Notes under the pieces: model-generated | Told to the model about the DNA's origin: nothing | The model's input: only the letters and a program-made list of their open reading frames with translations | The model's database searches: none | Made by a program: the position numbers and the translations under genes | Source of the DNA: Brevundimonas bullata | Lineage (GTDB): Bacteria > Pseudomonadota > Alphaproteobacteria > Caulobacterales > Caulobacteraceae | Direction: 5' to 3' | Length of the DNA stretch: 64,000 bases | NCBI RefSeq assembly: GCF_014207965.1 | Contig: NZ_JACHLM010000002.1 | Span: forward strand, 620,001 to 684,000 | In this document: positions 17,262-28,970 of the stretch, piece by piece | How the letters are laid out: each line of letters starts with the position of its first letter | Position numbering within the stretch: the first letter of the stretch is position 1

Positions 17262-20200
17262 ATGACGAACAACTCGACGCTACAGTTGCGCGCAGCCGCA
17301 TCGCCCATCGCGCTTTGCCTGGCCGCCATGCTGGCCGCCTCGCCTGCCGTCGCGCAGGAGCAGTCGAACGATCAGGCCACGACTGTGGACGAGGTCGTGG
17401 TCACCGGCCTGCGCGCCTCTCTGGCCAGCGCCCTGAACGAGAAGCGGCGCTCGAACACCATCGTCGACGTCATCAACGCCGAGGACATCGCCGACTTCCC
17501 CGACGCCAACCTGGCGGAATCCCTGCAGCGCATTCCCGGCGTGTCGATCGACCGCGAGAATGGCGAAGGCAACAGCATCTCGGTGCGCGGCCTTGGCGGC
17601 GACTTCACCCGCGTGCGCCTGAACGGTCTTGAGACCCTGTCGACCTCGGGCGCCAGCAACGCCGACGGCGCCCTGCGGCGCGACCGCGGTTTCGCCTTCA
17701 ACACCTTCGCGTCTGAGCTGTTCAACTCGTTGAAGGTGCAGAAATCCGCCGACGCCATGACGGACGAAGGCTCGCTGGGCGCGACCGTCGATCTGATCTC
17801 GGGCCGCCCCTTCAACTTCGGCGACCGGCGCTTGGCTCTGACGCTGCAGGACGCCTACTACGAGAACGGCGGCACCCATAACCCTCGCGTCGCCCTGCTC
17901 GCCTCCGATCGCTGGAGCAGCAAGATCGGCGAGTTCGGCCTGCTGGGCTCGGTCGCCTACAACAAGCGTGATCAGTCGATCGACAGCTACTCGCGCGGCG
18001 TCGGATCGAATGAATATCTGTATCGCGGGGCTACGTTCAACAACGTCGGAAGCAACGCCGCCGGTGACCATCAGGGCTTCGCTCTGCCGACCGGCACCAA
18101 CCCCGCCACCGCCTTCCCGCGCGTGACCAACCCCGAGGCTCTGGGCTATCTGATCGGGTCGGACCCCGCCGCCTACGCCCTGCTGAACGGCGCCGGTACC
18201 CGTGGGTCGCTGGTCAAGATCCCGTCGTTGGCCAGCCTGAACCACCGCGAAGTCGAGCAGGAACGCCTCGGCGTGACCCTGTCGGCCCAATGGCGCCCGA
18301 CGGATCGCACCACGATCAGCTTCGACAACCTCTATTCGGAGATGACCCAGGTCTCGACCAACTACCAGATCGGCGCGGTCGGCCTGAACCGGAACAACAC
18401 CAACGGCAACCGCACGACCTCAGCCTTCAGCTATCAGACCTATCCGACAACCAGCGCGGCGAACAACAGCTACCGCAACCGACGCGGCATCTACGCCACC
18501 TGCGCCGCCCAGGAAGCGAACGCATTCCGCGACGCCATCGACTGCGGCCAGAGCCTATACGGCAACACACCCGTCTTCTCGACGGCGCCGGGCGCCAACG
18601 TCAACAACCTGCTGGCGGGCACAGGCAGCTTCAACCCCAACAACCTCGAAGTTTACGACTACTACAACCAGCCCGGATCGGTCGGCTACGTCGCCCACCC
18701 CAACTATCTGGCCATGCGCGGCGCCTTTATCGGTCGTCCGTCGGTGCGGGTTCTGGACGCGGCCCTCAGCCCCAACGGCGAGAACGCCGACTATCTGAAA
18801 CTGGCCAACGTCGACATGCGCTCGGGCGTCGACCAAGGCGGATACACCACGGAATTCCGCCAGAACTCGATCAACTTCGAACACAACTTCAACGACCGCT
18901 TCCGCATGACGGCGCTGATCGGCGACTCCAAATCCACCAATGAGAACACCGGGCTTCTAGCTGACTTCATCCGCCTGGATTCCGGTCAGGGCGTGGCGGG
19001 CAACGACTACTTCGTGTTCGACGCCCGTGGCGGCGGCGACATGCCCTTCATGGACTTCGGCTTCGATGTCGCCGATCCGACAAAGTGGGACTTCGTGAAG
19101 GGCTACTCGGCCTTGCGTCACTTCAAGACCATCACCGAGAACGGCTATCGTACGGCCAAGCTCGACTTCGCCTGGGACTATAACGACGACATCACCTTCC
19201 GCTTCGGCGGGGCCATGCGCGAATTCGACTTCTACTACACCCGCTTTGAGCGCCTGATCGGCGACACGATGAACCCCAGCCTGCTGGAGGGCGTACGCTC
19301 TGGACTGGCGGCGGCCACCACGGTCGGCCAGATGGGTCAGGTCGTCGATTGGGGCAAAGGCCTGAACGTTCCCGACGGCATGCCAACGCGGTTCTTCGCG
19401 CCAAACCTGCAGGCCTTCCAGAACCGCTTCGGCTTTGACTGCAACTGCATCAACGAGTGGGGCGACTGGCGCCTGTCCGACCTGCGCAACGGCGGGGTCA
19501 ACACCTTCTGGGTCGATGAAAAGTCGAGCAGCCTCTACGGTCAGGTCGATTTTAGCTTGCCGCTGTTCATCGGCGATCTGCGCGGCAACGCCGGTGTGCG
19601 CTACGCCAAGACCGAAGTCGATGCTCGCGGGCGCTCGCCTAGCGGTCGCCCGGTCGAAAACGCCAACGAATATAACGACTGGCTGCCCTCGCTGAACCTG
19701 GCCTGGGAGCCGACAGACCAACTGATCGTCCGCTTCGCCGCCGCCAAGGTCATGGCGCGGCCGCAGATGACGGCGCTGCATCCCGGCGTCACGGCCTTCA
19801 ACGTGCCCGCCGGCATAGGCACGGCCCCCGCCGACTTCGACGGCAGCAACGCCGCCATCACCCTGGGCAACACGAAGCTGAAGCCCTTCCGCGCCACCAA
19901 CCTCGACTTCAACGTCGAATGGTACTTCGCCCGCGACGCCATCCTGTCGTTCGCCTACTTCTGGAAGGAGATCGAGAGCTTCCCACAGGTCGTCTTGCGT
20001 GAAGCCAAGCTGAGCGAACTGTTCGACGAAGCCGCCATCGCCAACCTGCGCGCCACATGGGACGGCCTGGTCGATGAGGCCTCGGAAAGCCGCCGCGCCT
20101 ACCTGGACGGCGACCGCCCGTTCCAGATCCGCCAGTACAATGATGCGCCCGGCGGAACGCTGGACGGCTTCGAGATCGCCTATCAGCAGAACTTCACCTT

Positions 20201-20672
20201 CCTGCCGGGCCTGCTCGAAAATACGGGCGTGCAGCTCAACTACACCAAGATCAACTCCGAGCTGGAATACATCCTGGACCCGGCGCGCGGCCTGACCGGC
20301 ACCGCGCCCTTCCTCGGAGCCTCGCCGGAATCGTTCAACGCCACGGTCTTCTATGAAGATCAGAAGCTCAGCGCTCGCGTCTCGGCCGCTTACCGCGCCG
20401 CTTATCAGACCACCTATCCGCTCGCATCGGGGGGCTGCGATCCGGGCGTCTGCGACTCGCCGCTGATCAACGACTTCGTCGGCAGCGACGAGACCCTGAA
20501 CGTCGACGCCTCAATCTCCTACAAGCTGACCGATAACGTCACCTTCACCGCCGAGGCGCTGAACCTGACCAATCAGACGGACAGCCGCTGGGCCTATCAG
20601 AACGACCCCGTTGTCCAGAACTACGCCAGCACCGGGCGTCAGTACTTCGTCGGCGCACGGTTCACCTTCTGA
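17262..20672 (+). CDS. TonB-dependent outer-membrane receptor
   Basis: 1136 residues, long for the family. A signal peptide ends near AVAQE. The plug follows: VDEVVVTG (TonB-box-like, residues about 42-49), NTIVDVINAEDIADFPDANLAESLQRIPGVSI and ISVRGLGGDFTRVRLNG. The C-terminus YFVGARFTF ends in phenylalanine as required for beta-barrel assembly. The barrel extends from about residue 190 and contains long loops with CNCIN and CDPGVC cysteine pairs. It belongs to the group of receptors expanded in Caulobacter and Xanthomonas for plant oligosaccharides; pectin or arabinan fragments are the likely ligand from context. GGAGGAGG precedes the ATG, and a hairpin terminator follows. Confidence 0.93.
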   Translation: MTNNSTLQLRAAASPIALCLAAMLAASPAVAQEQSNDQATTVDEVVVTGLRASLASALNEKRRSNTIVDVINAEDIADFPDANLAESLQRIPGVSIDRENGEGNSISVRGLGGDFTRVRLNGLETLSTSGASNADGALRRDRGFAFNTFASELFNSLKVQKSADAMTDEGSLGATVDLISGRPFNFGDRRLALTLQDAYYENGGTHNPRVALLASDRWSSKIGEFGLLGSVAYNKRDQSIDSYSRGVGSNEYLYRGATFNNVGSNAAGDHQGFALPTGTNPATAFPRVTNPEALGYLIGSDPAAYALLNGAGTRGSLVKIPSLASLNHREVEQERLGVTLSAQWRPTDRTTISFDNLYSEMTQVSTNYQIGAVGLNRNNTNGNRTTSAFSYQTYPTTSAANNSYRNRRGIYATCAAQEANAFRDAIDCGQSLYGNTPVFSTAPGANVNNLLAGTGSFNPNNLEVYDYYNQPGSVGYVAHPNYLAMRGAFIGRPSVRVLDAALSPNGENADYLKLANVDMRSGVDQGGYTTEFRQNSINFEHNFNDRFRMTALIGDSKSTNENTGLLADFIRLDSGQGVAGNDYFVFDARGGGDMPFMDFGFDVADPTKWDFVKGYSALRHFKTITENGYRTAKLDFAWDYNDDITFRFGGAMREFDFYYTRFERLIGDTMNPSLLEGVRSGLAAATTVGQMGQVVDWGKGLNVPDGMPTRFFAPNLQAFQNRFGFDCNCINEWGDWRLSDLRNGGVNTFWVDEKSSSLYGQVDFSLPLFIGDLRGNAGVRYAKTEVDARGRSPSGRPVENANEYNDWLPSLNLAWEPTDQLIVRFAAAKVMARPQMTALHPGVTAFNVPAGIGTAPADFDGSNAAITLGNTKLKPFRATNLDFNVEWYFARDAILSFAYFWKEIESFPQVVLREAKLSELFDEAAIANLRATWDGLVDEASESRRAYLDGDRPFQIRQYNDAPGGTLDGFEIAYQQNFTFLPGLLENTGVQLNYTKINSELEYILDPARGLTGTAPFLGASPESFNATVFYEDQKLSARVSAAYRAAYQTTYPLASGGCDPGVCDSPLINDFVGSDETLNVDASISYKLTDNVTFTAEALNLTNQTDSRWAYQNDPVVQNYASTGRQYFVGARFTF

Positions 20673-20716
20673 TTTCCAATCGACAGAGCCTCCTCCCGGA
20701 AGAGCTGTCGCACTTG

Positions 20717-20746
20717 AAGCGCCGTGGAGACACGGCGCTTCCTTTT
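20717..20746 (+). terminator. Intrinsic terminator after the TonB-dependent receptor
   Basis: AAGCGCCGTG, loop GAGA, CACGGCGCTT, then CCTTTTG: a perfect 10-bp stem followed by a short T-run. It lies 45 bases after the receptor stop and ends about 35 bases before the GTG of the next lyase gene, which therefore probably depends on read-through or its own promoter. Confidence 0.82.
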
Positions 20747-20780
20747 GTCCGCTTGCCAGGCCGCCCAAGGAGTTGTCGCC

Positions 20781-21818
20781 GTGATTTCACATTCCTGGCT
20801 CGCCGCCGCCGCTGCTCTGGCCTTGTCTTCCACCGTCGCGCCGCCCGCGCTGGCGGCGGACGCGCCTGTCGCCTGGAACGCGGCGGTCCTGACCCGGGCG
20901 GCGGACTGGTATGCGAGCCCCGACGCGCGGCGCATTGCAGACAGCGTCCTCAGTCACCAGTCGCGCGAGGGCGGCTGGCCCAAGAACACGCCGTTGACTG
21001 ACCCTGCCCGTCGCGGCGCCGACCCGGGCCTGGCCAACACCTTCGACAATCAGGCCACCACGCTGCCCATGGCCTTTCTCGCGCGCGTGACGACGGCGAC
21101 CGGAGATCCGGCCTACGCCGCCGCTTTCCAACGTGGCCTCGACTACACCTTGGCCGCCCAATATCCCAACGGCGGCTGGCCCCAGTATTATCCGCTGCGG
21201 GGCGGCTACCACGACCACGTCACCTTCAACGACGACGCCATGATCAGGATCCTGGACCTGTTGCAGGACATCGCAGCAGGTAGCGAACCCTATGGCTTTG
21301 TCGATCCCGCCCAGCGCGCACGCGCCGCCGCCGCAGTATCGCGCGGGATCGACGTCATCCTTGAATCCCAGGTGCGCCAGAACGGGGTGCTGACCGCTTG
21401 GTGCGCCCAGCACGACGCGGTCACCCTCGCCGCCGCCTGGGCGCGCAAGTTTGAGCCGCCGTCCCTGTCGGGCAGCGAAAGTGTCGCCATCGTCCGCTTC
21501 CTGATGTCGATCGACAATCCCTCGCCTGAAGTCGTCCTCGCTATCGACGGCGCGCTCGCCTGGTTCGAGCGATCTGCGATCCGCGACGTTCGACTGGAGA
21601 CCTACACCAACGCCGAAGGCCAGCCCGACCGACGCCTGATCTCCGCCCCCGGCGCTGATCCCCTATGGGCTCGCTTTTATGATCTGAAGACCAATTCGCC
21701 GATCTTCATGGGCCGCGATTCCGTCGCCCATGACGATCTGGCGGACATCGAGCGCGAACGGCGCATGGGCTACACCTACATCGGAACCTGGCCCAGCGTG
21801 CTACTTCGCAAACGTTGA
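20781..21818 (+). CDS. Pectate lyase, PL10 family
   Basis: 345 residues, the usual length for PL10 (PelA/Pel-15E type). Residues 1-26 are a signal peptide ending ALAA. GGWPKN and GGWPQYYPL mark the alpha-toroid; NTFDNQATTLPMAFLARV is the diagnostic TFDNxAT block, and HVTFNDDAMIRILDLL the second acidic block with calcium ligands. It should cleave polygalacturonate in the periplasm or outside the cell. GTG is chosen because CAAGGAG lies nine bases upstream; the 19-codon extension upstream would start inside the terminator hairpin. It ends 24 bases before the convergent aspartate decarboxylase gene. Confidence 0.88.
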   Translation: MISHSWLAAAAALALSSTVAPPALAADAPVAWNAAVLTRAADWYASPDARRIADSVLSHQSREGGWPKNTPLTDPARRGADPGLANTFDNQATTLPMAFLARVTTATGDPAYAAAFQRGLDYTLAAQYPNGGWPQYYPLRGGYHDHVTFNDDAMIRILDLLQDIAAGSEPYGFVDPAQRARAAAAVSRGIDVILESQVRQNGVLTAWCAQHDAVTLAAAWARKFEPPSLSGSESVAIVRFLMSIDNPSPEVVLAIDGALAWFERSAIRDVRLETYTNAEGQPDRRLISAPGADPLWARFYDLKTNSPIFMGRDSVAHDDLADIERERRMGYTYIGTWPSVLLRKR

Positions 21819-21841
21819 GCGGGGAGTCGCCAACCGCCTCC

Positions 21842-25134
<3,293 letters not shown>

Positions 25135-25149
25135 GACGCCTCTCCTCCT

Positions 25150-26817
25150 CTATCCCAGATGCGCCGCCAGCCCGACGACCACCGGCCCCAGCAGAGGCAG
25201 CAGGACGTTGGAAATGGCGTAGGTGACGGTGTAGCCGACGACCGGCGTCGAGTTGCCCGAGGCGCTGACCAGGGCGCTGATCGCCGGCGTGCTGCACTGC
25301 TGTCCGGCGATGGCCCCCAGCAGGATCGGCGTCTCGATCTTCAACAGGCGATGGCCGATGAACAACGACAGCGAGGCCGGGATCAGGACCGCCAGAATGC
25401 CCGCCAGCGGCAGGGCCAGGCCGTATTCCTTGATCAGACGAATCGCGTCCGGCCCGGCGGAAAAGCCGACAGCGGCGATGAAGGTGGCCAGGCCGAAGTC
25501 CTTCAGGATCTGGGCCGCTGACGACGGGAAGGCCGCCGATCCCGCGCGCCGCGAGGCGTACCAGCCGAACAACAGACCCGACAGCAGACAGCCGCCCCCC
25601 GCGCCCAGGGTTACATTGATGCCCGCAACCGTCGCCCCAAGCATGCCGATCAGGATGCCGACGAGGACGCCCAGCCCCAGCATGACGAAGTCGGTCTTGT
25701 CGCCCAAGGGGATGGCCCGGCCCAACTCCTCGCCGGCGCGGGCCACCGCGCGATCGGCGCCATACAGGTCGATGACGTCGCCGCGCTCCAGCTTCGTGCC
25801 AGGCAGGACCGGGACGGCGTGGCCCAGTCGCTGGATGCCCGCGATATAGACGCCGCGATGGGACTCAAGCGGAGCCAGGGCGCGCAACTGCGCCACCGTC
25901 TTCCCGACCAGTTCGGCCCTGTTCATCACATAGGACCGGCGCGCCAGCGGCATGTCCAGATGGGTCGCGACGGTCTCAGGCCCCAGCACGTCGGCGGCCC
26001 TCAACACCCCGTCGCGCCGCCCCACGATCAGCAGAACGTCGGAGGGCCGAAGCACGTCGTCAGACGCCGCCTCGCGGACCTGATCGCCGCGTCGGATACG
26101 CTCGACCGTGGCGTCATAGCCCAAACGCTGCTCGAAGGCGGCGACCGTCTCGCCCGCGGCGGCCCCGGCGGCGAAAGCCCGTCCGACCAGGGGCGGCAGG
26201 GCCGGAGCCCCGCTCCCGCCCTCCCCGCCCATGCGGCGCGCCAGGTCGGCCGCCTCCTTCTTCAGGTCGATGCGCAGGATGGCCGGGGCCAACTGGCTGG
26301 TGAACAGGACGATGGTGATCAGGCCGAACAGGTAGGTGACGCTGTAGGCGGTGGCGATCTCGCCTTGCAGGGCCTCGATCTGGCTCGGCGGCAAGGCCAG
26401 CCGGCTGACCGCCTCGGACGCCGTGCCGATGACGGCGGACTCCGTCGCCGACCCCGCCAGCATCCCCGCCGCCGCGCCCGGATTCAGGCTCAACAGCACG
26501 GTCGCCGTCATCACCACGGCCATTACGGCGACGACCTCGACCAGCGACAGCATCCCATAGCGCCAGCCCTTGCCAACATTGGCGAAGAACTGCGGCCCGC
26601 CTGTGAAGCCCAGGGCGAAGATGAACAGGGCGAAGGCCACCGCCTTCAGGTCAGCATCCAGTTTGACCCCGCTCTGCCCCAGGATCAGCGCCACGATCAG
26701 GGTGCCGCAAACGCCGCCCAACTGGATCGGCCCGACCTTGACCCTGCCGATCAGGTGCCCGATCGCCAGCGCCAGGAACAGCGCCATCTCCGGGTTCTGA
26801 ACCAGCAGGGCGCTCAA
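25150..26817 (-). CDS. AspT-type aspartate:alanine antiporter, copy 1
   Basis: 555 residues with the same layout as its neighbour: N-terminal membrane helices, two TrkA-C-like cytosolic domains (about residues 200-375), C-terminal helices with GGGCLLSGLLFGW and IAGQQCSTPAISALV. Compared with copy 2, the [11 protein letters not shown] block is replaced by IAGQQCSTPAI, so substrate preference may differ. The start is TTG overlapping the porin TGA; the N-terminus then aligns with copy 2 (AALFLTLAIGYAIG against MALFLALAIGHLIG), supporting that choice over the internal ATG. Coupled translation with the porin is likely. Confidence 0.86.
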   Translation of the reverse strand: MSALLVQNPEMALFLALAIGHLIGRVKVGPIQLGGVCGTLIVALILGQSGVKLDADLKAVAFALFIFALGFTGGPQFFANVGKGWRYGMLSLVEVVAVMAVVMTATVLLSLNPGAAAGMLAGSATESAVIGTASEAVSRLALPPSQIEALQGEIATAYSVTYLFGLITIVLFTSQLAPAILRIDLKKEAADLARRMGGEGGSGAPALPPLVGRAFAAGAAAGETVAAFEQRLGYDATVERIRRGDQVREAASDDVLRPSDVLLIVGRRDGVLRAADVLGPETVATHLDMPLARRSYVMNRAELVGKTVAQLRALAPLESHRGVYIAGIQRLGHAVPVLPGTKLERGDVIDLYGADRAVARAGEELGRAIPLGDKTDFVMLGLGVLVGILIGMLGATVAGINVTLGAGGGCLLSGLLFGWYASRRAGSAAFPSSAAQILKDFGLATFIAAVGFSAGPDAIRLIKEYGLALPLAGILAVLIPASLSLFIGHRLLKIETPILLGAIAGQQCSTPAISALVSASGNSTPVVGYTVTYAISNVLLPLLGPVVVGLAAHLG

Positions 26818-28214
26818 CGGACGAAATCGTATTTGAGGCTGGCCTGCAGCCGGGTGACGTCGGCGTCCTGCCCGTTCTGCAGCTCATGACGCCCGTACAG
26901 GGCCTCGACCCCGACCGAGAAGGTCGAGCTGACCGCCCAGATCAGGTTCAGCGCGCCATAGCCGCTGGACCGGAAAGCTGTCGGCGCCAGCAGGGCGTCG
27001 CGCTCAACCACCACCATCCCGCCGACCAGATTGGATCGCCAGCGCGGGCTCCAGTGGCGCGTATAGCCGAGATAGCCGCCATAGACGGACAGGGTGCGCA
27101 AATCACCGTCCGGCTGGATCAGACCGTCATAGCCGCTCCCGCCCAGGTCGTTGAAATAGCGCGCCGCGCCATCGCCATAGGTGAAGCCCGCCATGGCGAA
27201 ATCACCGCCCAGCTTGAACAGGCCCGACAGGTTCAGCCCATAGCCGAAGGCGCCGTCATGCCGATCGCCTTGGTTGTAGCCCAGCCGGCGCAGCGCGGCC
27301 GACGTCTGGACATGACCCCACGAGCCTTGCAGCCGCACGGCGCCGACCACGTCCGGCGCCGGTTGCGCCGAGGCCTGTCCCGCGCCCAGAATCAGTTCTG
27401 ACGACGGGTCCTCGACCGACAGGGTCGCCGTCGCGCCGCCGCCCAGCTTCCAGATCTGGCGGATCGCCGCCACGCGCAGCAGAGCCCCGGCATTAGGCCC
27501 CTCGTCATCGAGGGTCTCAGGCAGGGCGTCGGAATCAGTAAAGGCGCTGTAGCCGTAGCCGGCGTAGGTGTTGCCGACCTGGCCGTGAGCCTGACGCAAC
27601 CGAAAGGCCGTGCTGCCCGCCCCGCCGTAGAAGTCGTTCTCCAGATAGAAGCGCAACGGCCCCAGGGCGCTGGGGCGCCGCACATCGAAACTGAAGCGAG
27701 TGGCGGTGGCGTCCAGATTGGCGTTGTGCGCATCTCCGCCGCCAATCGGAATGGACGAGGTGATCAGCTTGTCCGGGTTCCCTGCCGGGCCCAAGTCATA
27801 GATGGCGTTGACCTTGGCGAACCCGCTCAGCTTCACCATCGTCCCGGTGCCGGGAATGGGGATGAAACCCCGAAGTTGCGGGTCGTTCGGCGGCGCCGCC
27901 GTGTCGGCGCGGGCTGCCCCGGTCAGTTCGTCCCCGATGGTGTTGCGGGCTGGCGGCCCGGTCGTCGTCGAGGCGGACGTGGTCCAGCTTGCCGTCGGCG
28001 CCGCTCCGGGAGACGCGACCGCAGATGCGGCGGAATCCGAGGCTGACGGCAATGATCGGCCCGCCGCCTCCATCGCGTCGATGCGGGCCTGAAGGGCGGC
28101 GACGGCCTGACGCAGGGCCGCGACTTCGGTCGCCAGGGCCCGTCTGCCCGAACAAGGCGGGCCTGTGCAGCGGTTTGAACGCTCCAGACCAAGCGCCTGC
28201 GTTTGAGTTGACAT
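26814..28214 (-). CDS. DcaP-like trimeric outer-membrane porin, N-terminus anomalous
   Basis: 466 residues from the ATG chosen. A short coiled coil (TEVAALRQAVAALQARIDAME, split here at residue 20 of the run) is followed by a low-complexity Ser/Ala/Thr linker and a barrel starting FIPIPGTGTMVKLSGFAKV, the hallmark of DcaP-like porins, with FYLENDFYG, RLRQAHG and a C-terminal LQASLKYDFVR. Such porins carry dicarboxylates, which fits aspartate uptake by the antiporters encoded downstream. No hydrophobic signal peptide precedes the coiled coil in any frame, although the protein must be exported. The only upstream starts (28214, 28238) are weak and lie in or beside an SOS box of the divergent lexA gene. 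The 5' end may be damaged or misread. Confidence 0.72.
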   Translation of the reverse strand: MSTQTQALGLERSNRCTGPPCSGRRALATEVAALRQAVAALQARIDAMEAAGRSLPSASDSAASAVASPGAAPTASWTTSASTTTGPPARNTIGDELTGAARADTAAPPNDPQLRGFIPIPGTGTMVKLSGFAKVNAIYDLGPAGNPDKLITSSIPIGGGDAHNANLDATATRFSFDVRRPSALGPLRFYLENDFYGGAGSTAFRLRQAHGQVGNTYAGYGYSAFTDSDALPETLDDEGPNAGALLRVAAIRQIWKLGGGATATLSVEDPSSELILGAGQASAQPAPDVVGAVRLQGSWGHVQTSAALRRLGYNQGDRHDGAFGYGLNLSGLFKLGGDFAMAGFTYGDGAARYFNDLGGSGYDGLIQPDGDLRTLSVYGGYLGYTRHWSPRWRSNLVGGMVVVERDALLAPTAFRSSGYGALNLIWAVSSTFSVGVEALYGRHELQNGQDADVTRLQASLKYDFVR

Positions 28215-28221
28215 TGAGCAA

Positions 28222-28236
28222 GAACACTTACAGAAC
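28222..28236 (-). promoter_or_regulatory. SOS box (GTTC-N7-GTTC), minus-strand orientation
   Basis: Read on the minus strand this is GTTCTGTAAGTGTTC, an exact match to the alphaproteobacterial LexA site. It lies 42 bases before lexA and at the 5' edge of the porin gene, so LexA bound here could affect both. Confidence 0.82.
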
Positions 28237-28246
28237 ATCCTCAACG

Positions 28247-28261
28247 GTTCACGCCTTGTTC
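28247..28261 (+). promoter_or_regulatory. SOS box (GTTC-N7-GTTC) upstream of lexA
   Basis: GTTCACGCCTTGTTC is an exact match to the alphaproteobacterial LexA binding site and lies 17 bases upstream of the lexA ATG, as expected for autoregulation. Confidence 0.9.
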
Positions 28262-28277
28262 TGGAAGCCTTGCGCCC

Positions 28278-28970
28278 ATGCTCACCAAGAAGCAGCACGA
28301 ACTCCTGATGTTCATTCACGAACGCATTCAGGAAACGGGCGTCTCGCCCTCCTTCGACGAAATGAAGGAGGCGCTGGATTTGGCGTCCAAGTCGGGCATC
28401 CACCGCCTGATCACGGCGCTGGAGGAACGCGGCTTCATCCGCCGTCTGGCCCACCGCGCCCGCGCGCTGGAAGTCGTCAAGTTGCCGGAACAGGCCACGG
28501 CCGGTGCGCCGCGCGGGCATGCGGGCTTCAAGCCCGGCGTGATCGAAGGCGGCGGTCGCCCCCGAGCCGCCGAGCCGGCCAACGACACCCGCGACCTGGC
28601 CCTGATGGGCAAGATCGCCGCCGGCACCCCCATCGACGCCATCGAGCATGAAACGGCCCGCTATCCGGTGCCGGAAGCCATGCTGGGCGCGGGCGAACAC
28701 TACCTGCTGGAGATCGAGGGCGACTCAATGATCGAGGCGGGCATCCTCAACGGCGACATGGTCATCATCAAATCGACCGCCGACGCCTCGTCGGGCGAGA
28801 TCGTGGTGGCGCTGGTCGAGGGCGAACAGGCGACGCTGAAGCGCCTGCGCAAGAAGGGCGCCTCCATCGCCCTGGAGCCCGCCAACCGCAACTACGAGAC
28901 CAAGATCTACGGCTCGGATCAGGTCGCGGTTCAGGGCAAGCTGGTCGGCCTTATCCGCCGCTATCACTGA
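28278..28970 (+). CDS. lexA: LexA SOS repressor
   Basis: 230 residues. The winged helix occupies about residues 1-65 ([20 protein letters not shown], recognition helix). The autocleavage site is Ala115-Gly116 in KIAAGTP; the catalytic pair is Ser150 in [10 protein letters not shown] and Lys188 in ATLKRL. It represses DNA-damage genes and is cleaved on RecA filaments. The linker between the domains is longer than in E. coli LexA, as is usual for alphaproteobacteria. Two SOS boxes lie directly upstream. Its 3' end overlaps the convergent comEC by 20 bases. Confidence 0.97.
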   Translation: MLTKKQHELLMFIHERIQETGVSPSFDEMKEALDLASKSGIHRLITALEERGFIRRLAHRARALEVVKLPEQATAGAPRGHAGFKPGVIEGGGRPRAAEPANDTRDLALMGKIAAGTPIDAIEHETARYPVPEAMLGAGEHYLLEIEGDSMIEAGILNGDMVIIKSTADASSGEIVVALVEGEQATLKRLRKKGASIALEPANRNYETKIYGSDQVAVQGKLVGLIRRYH

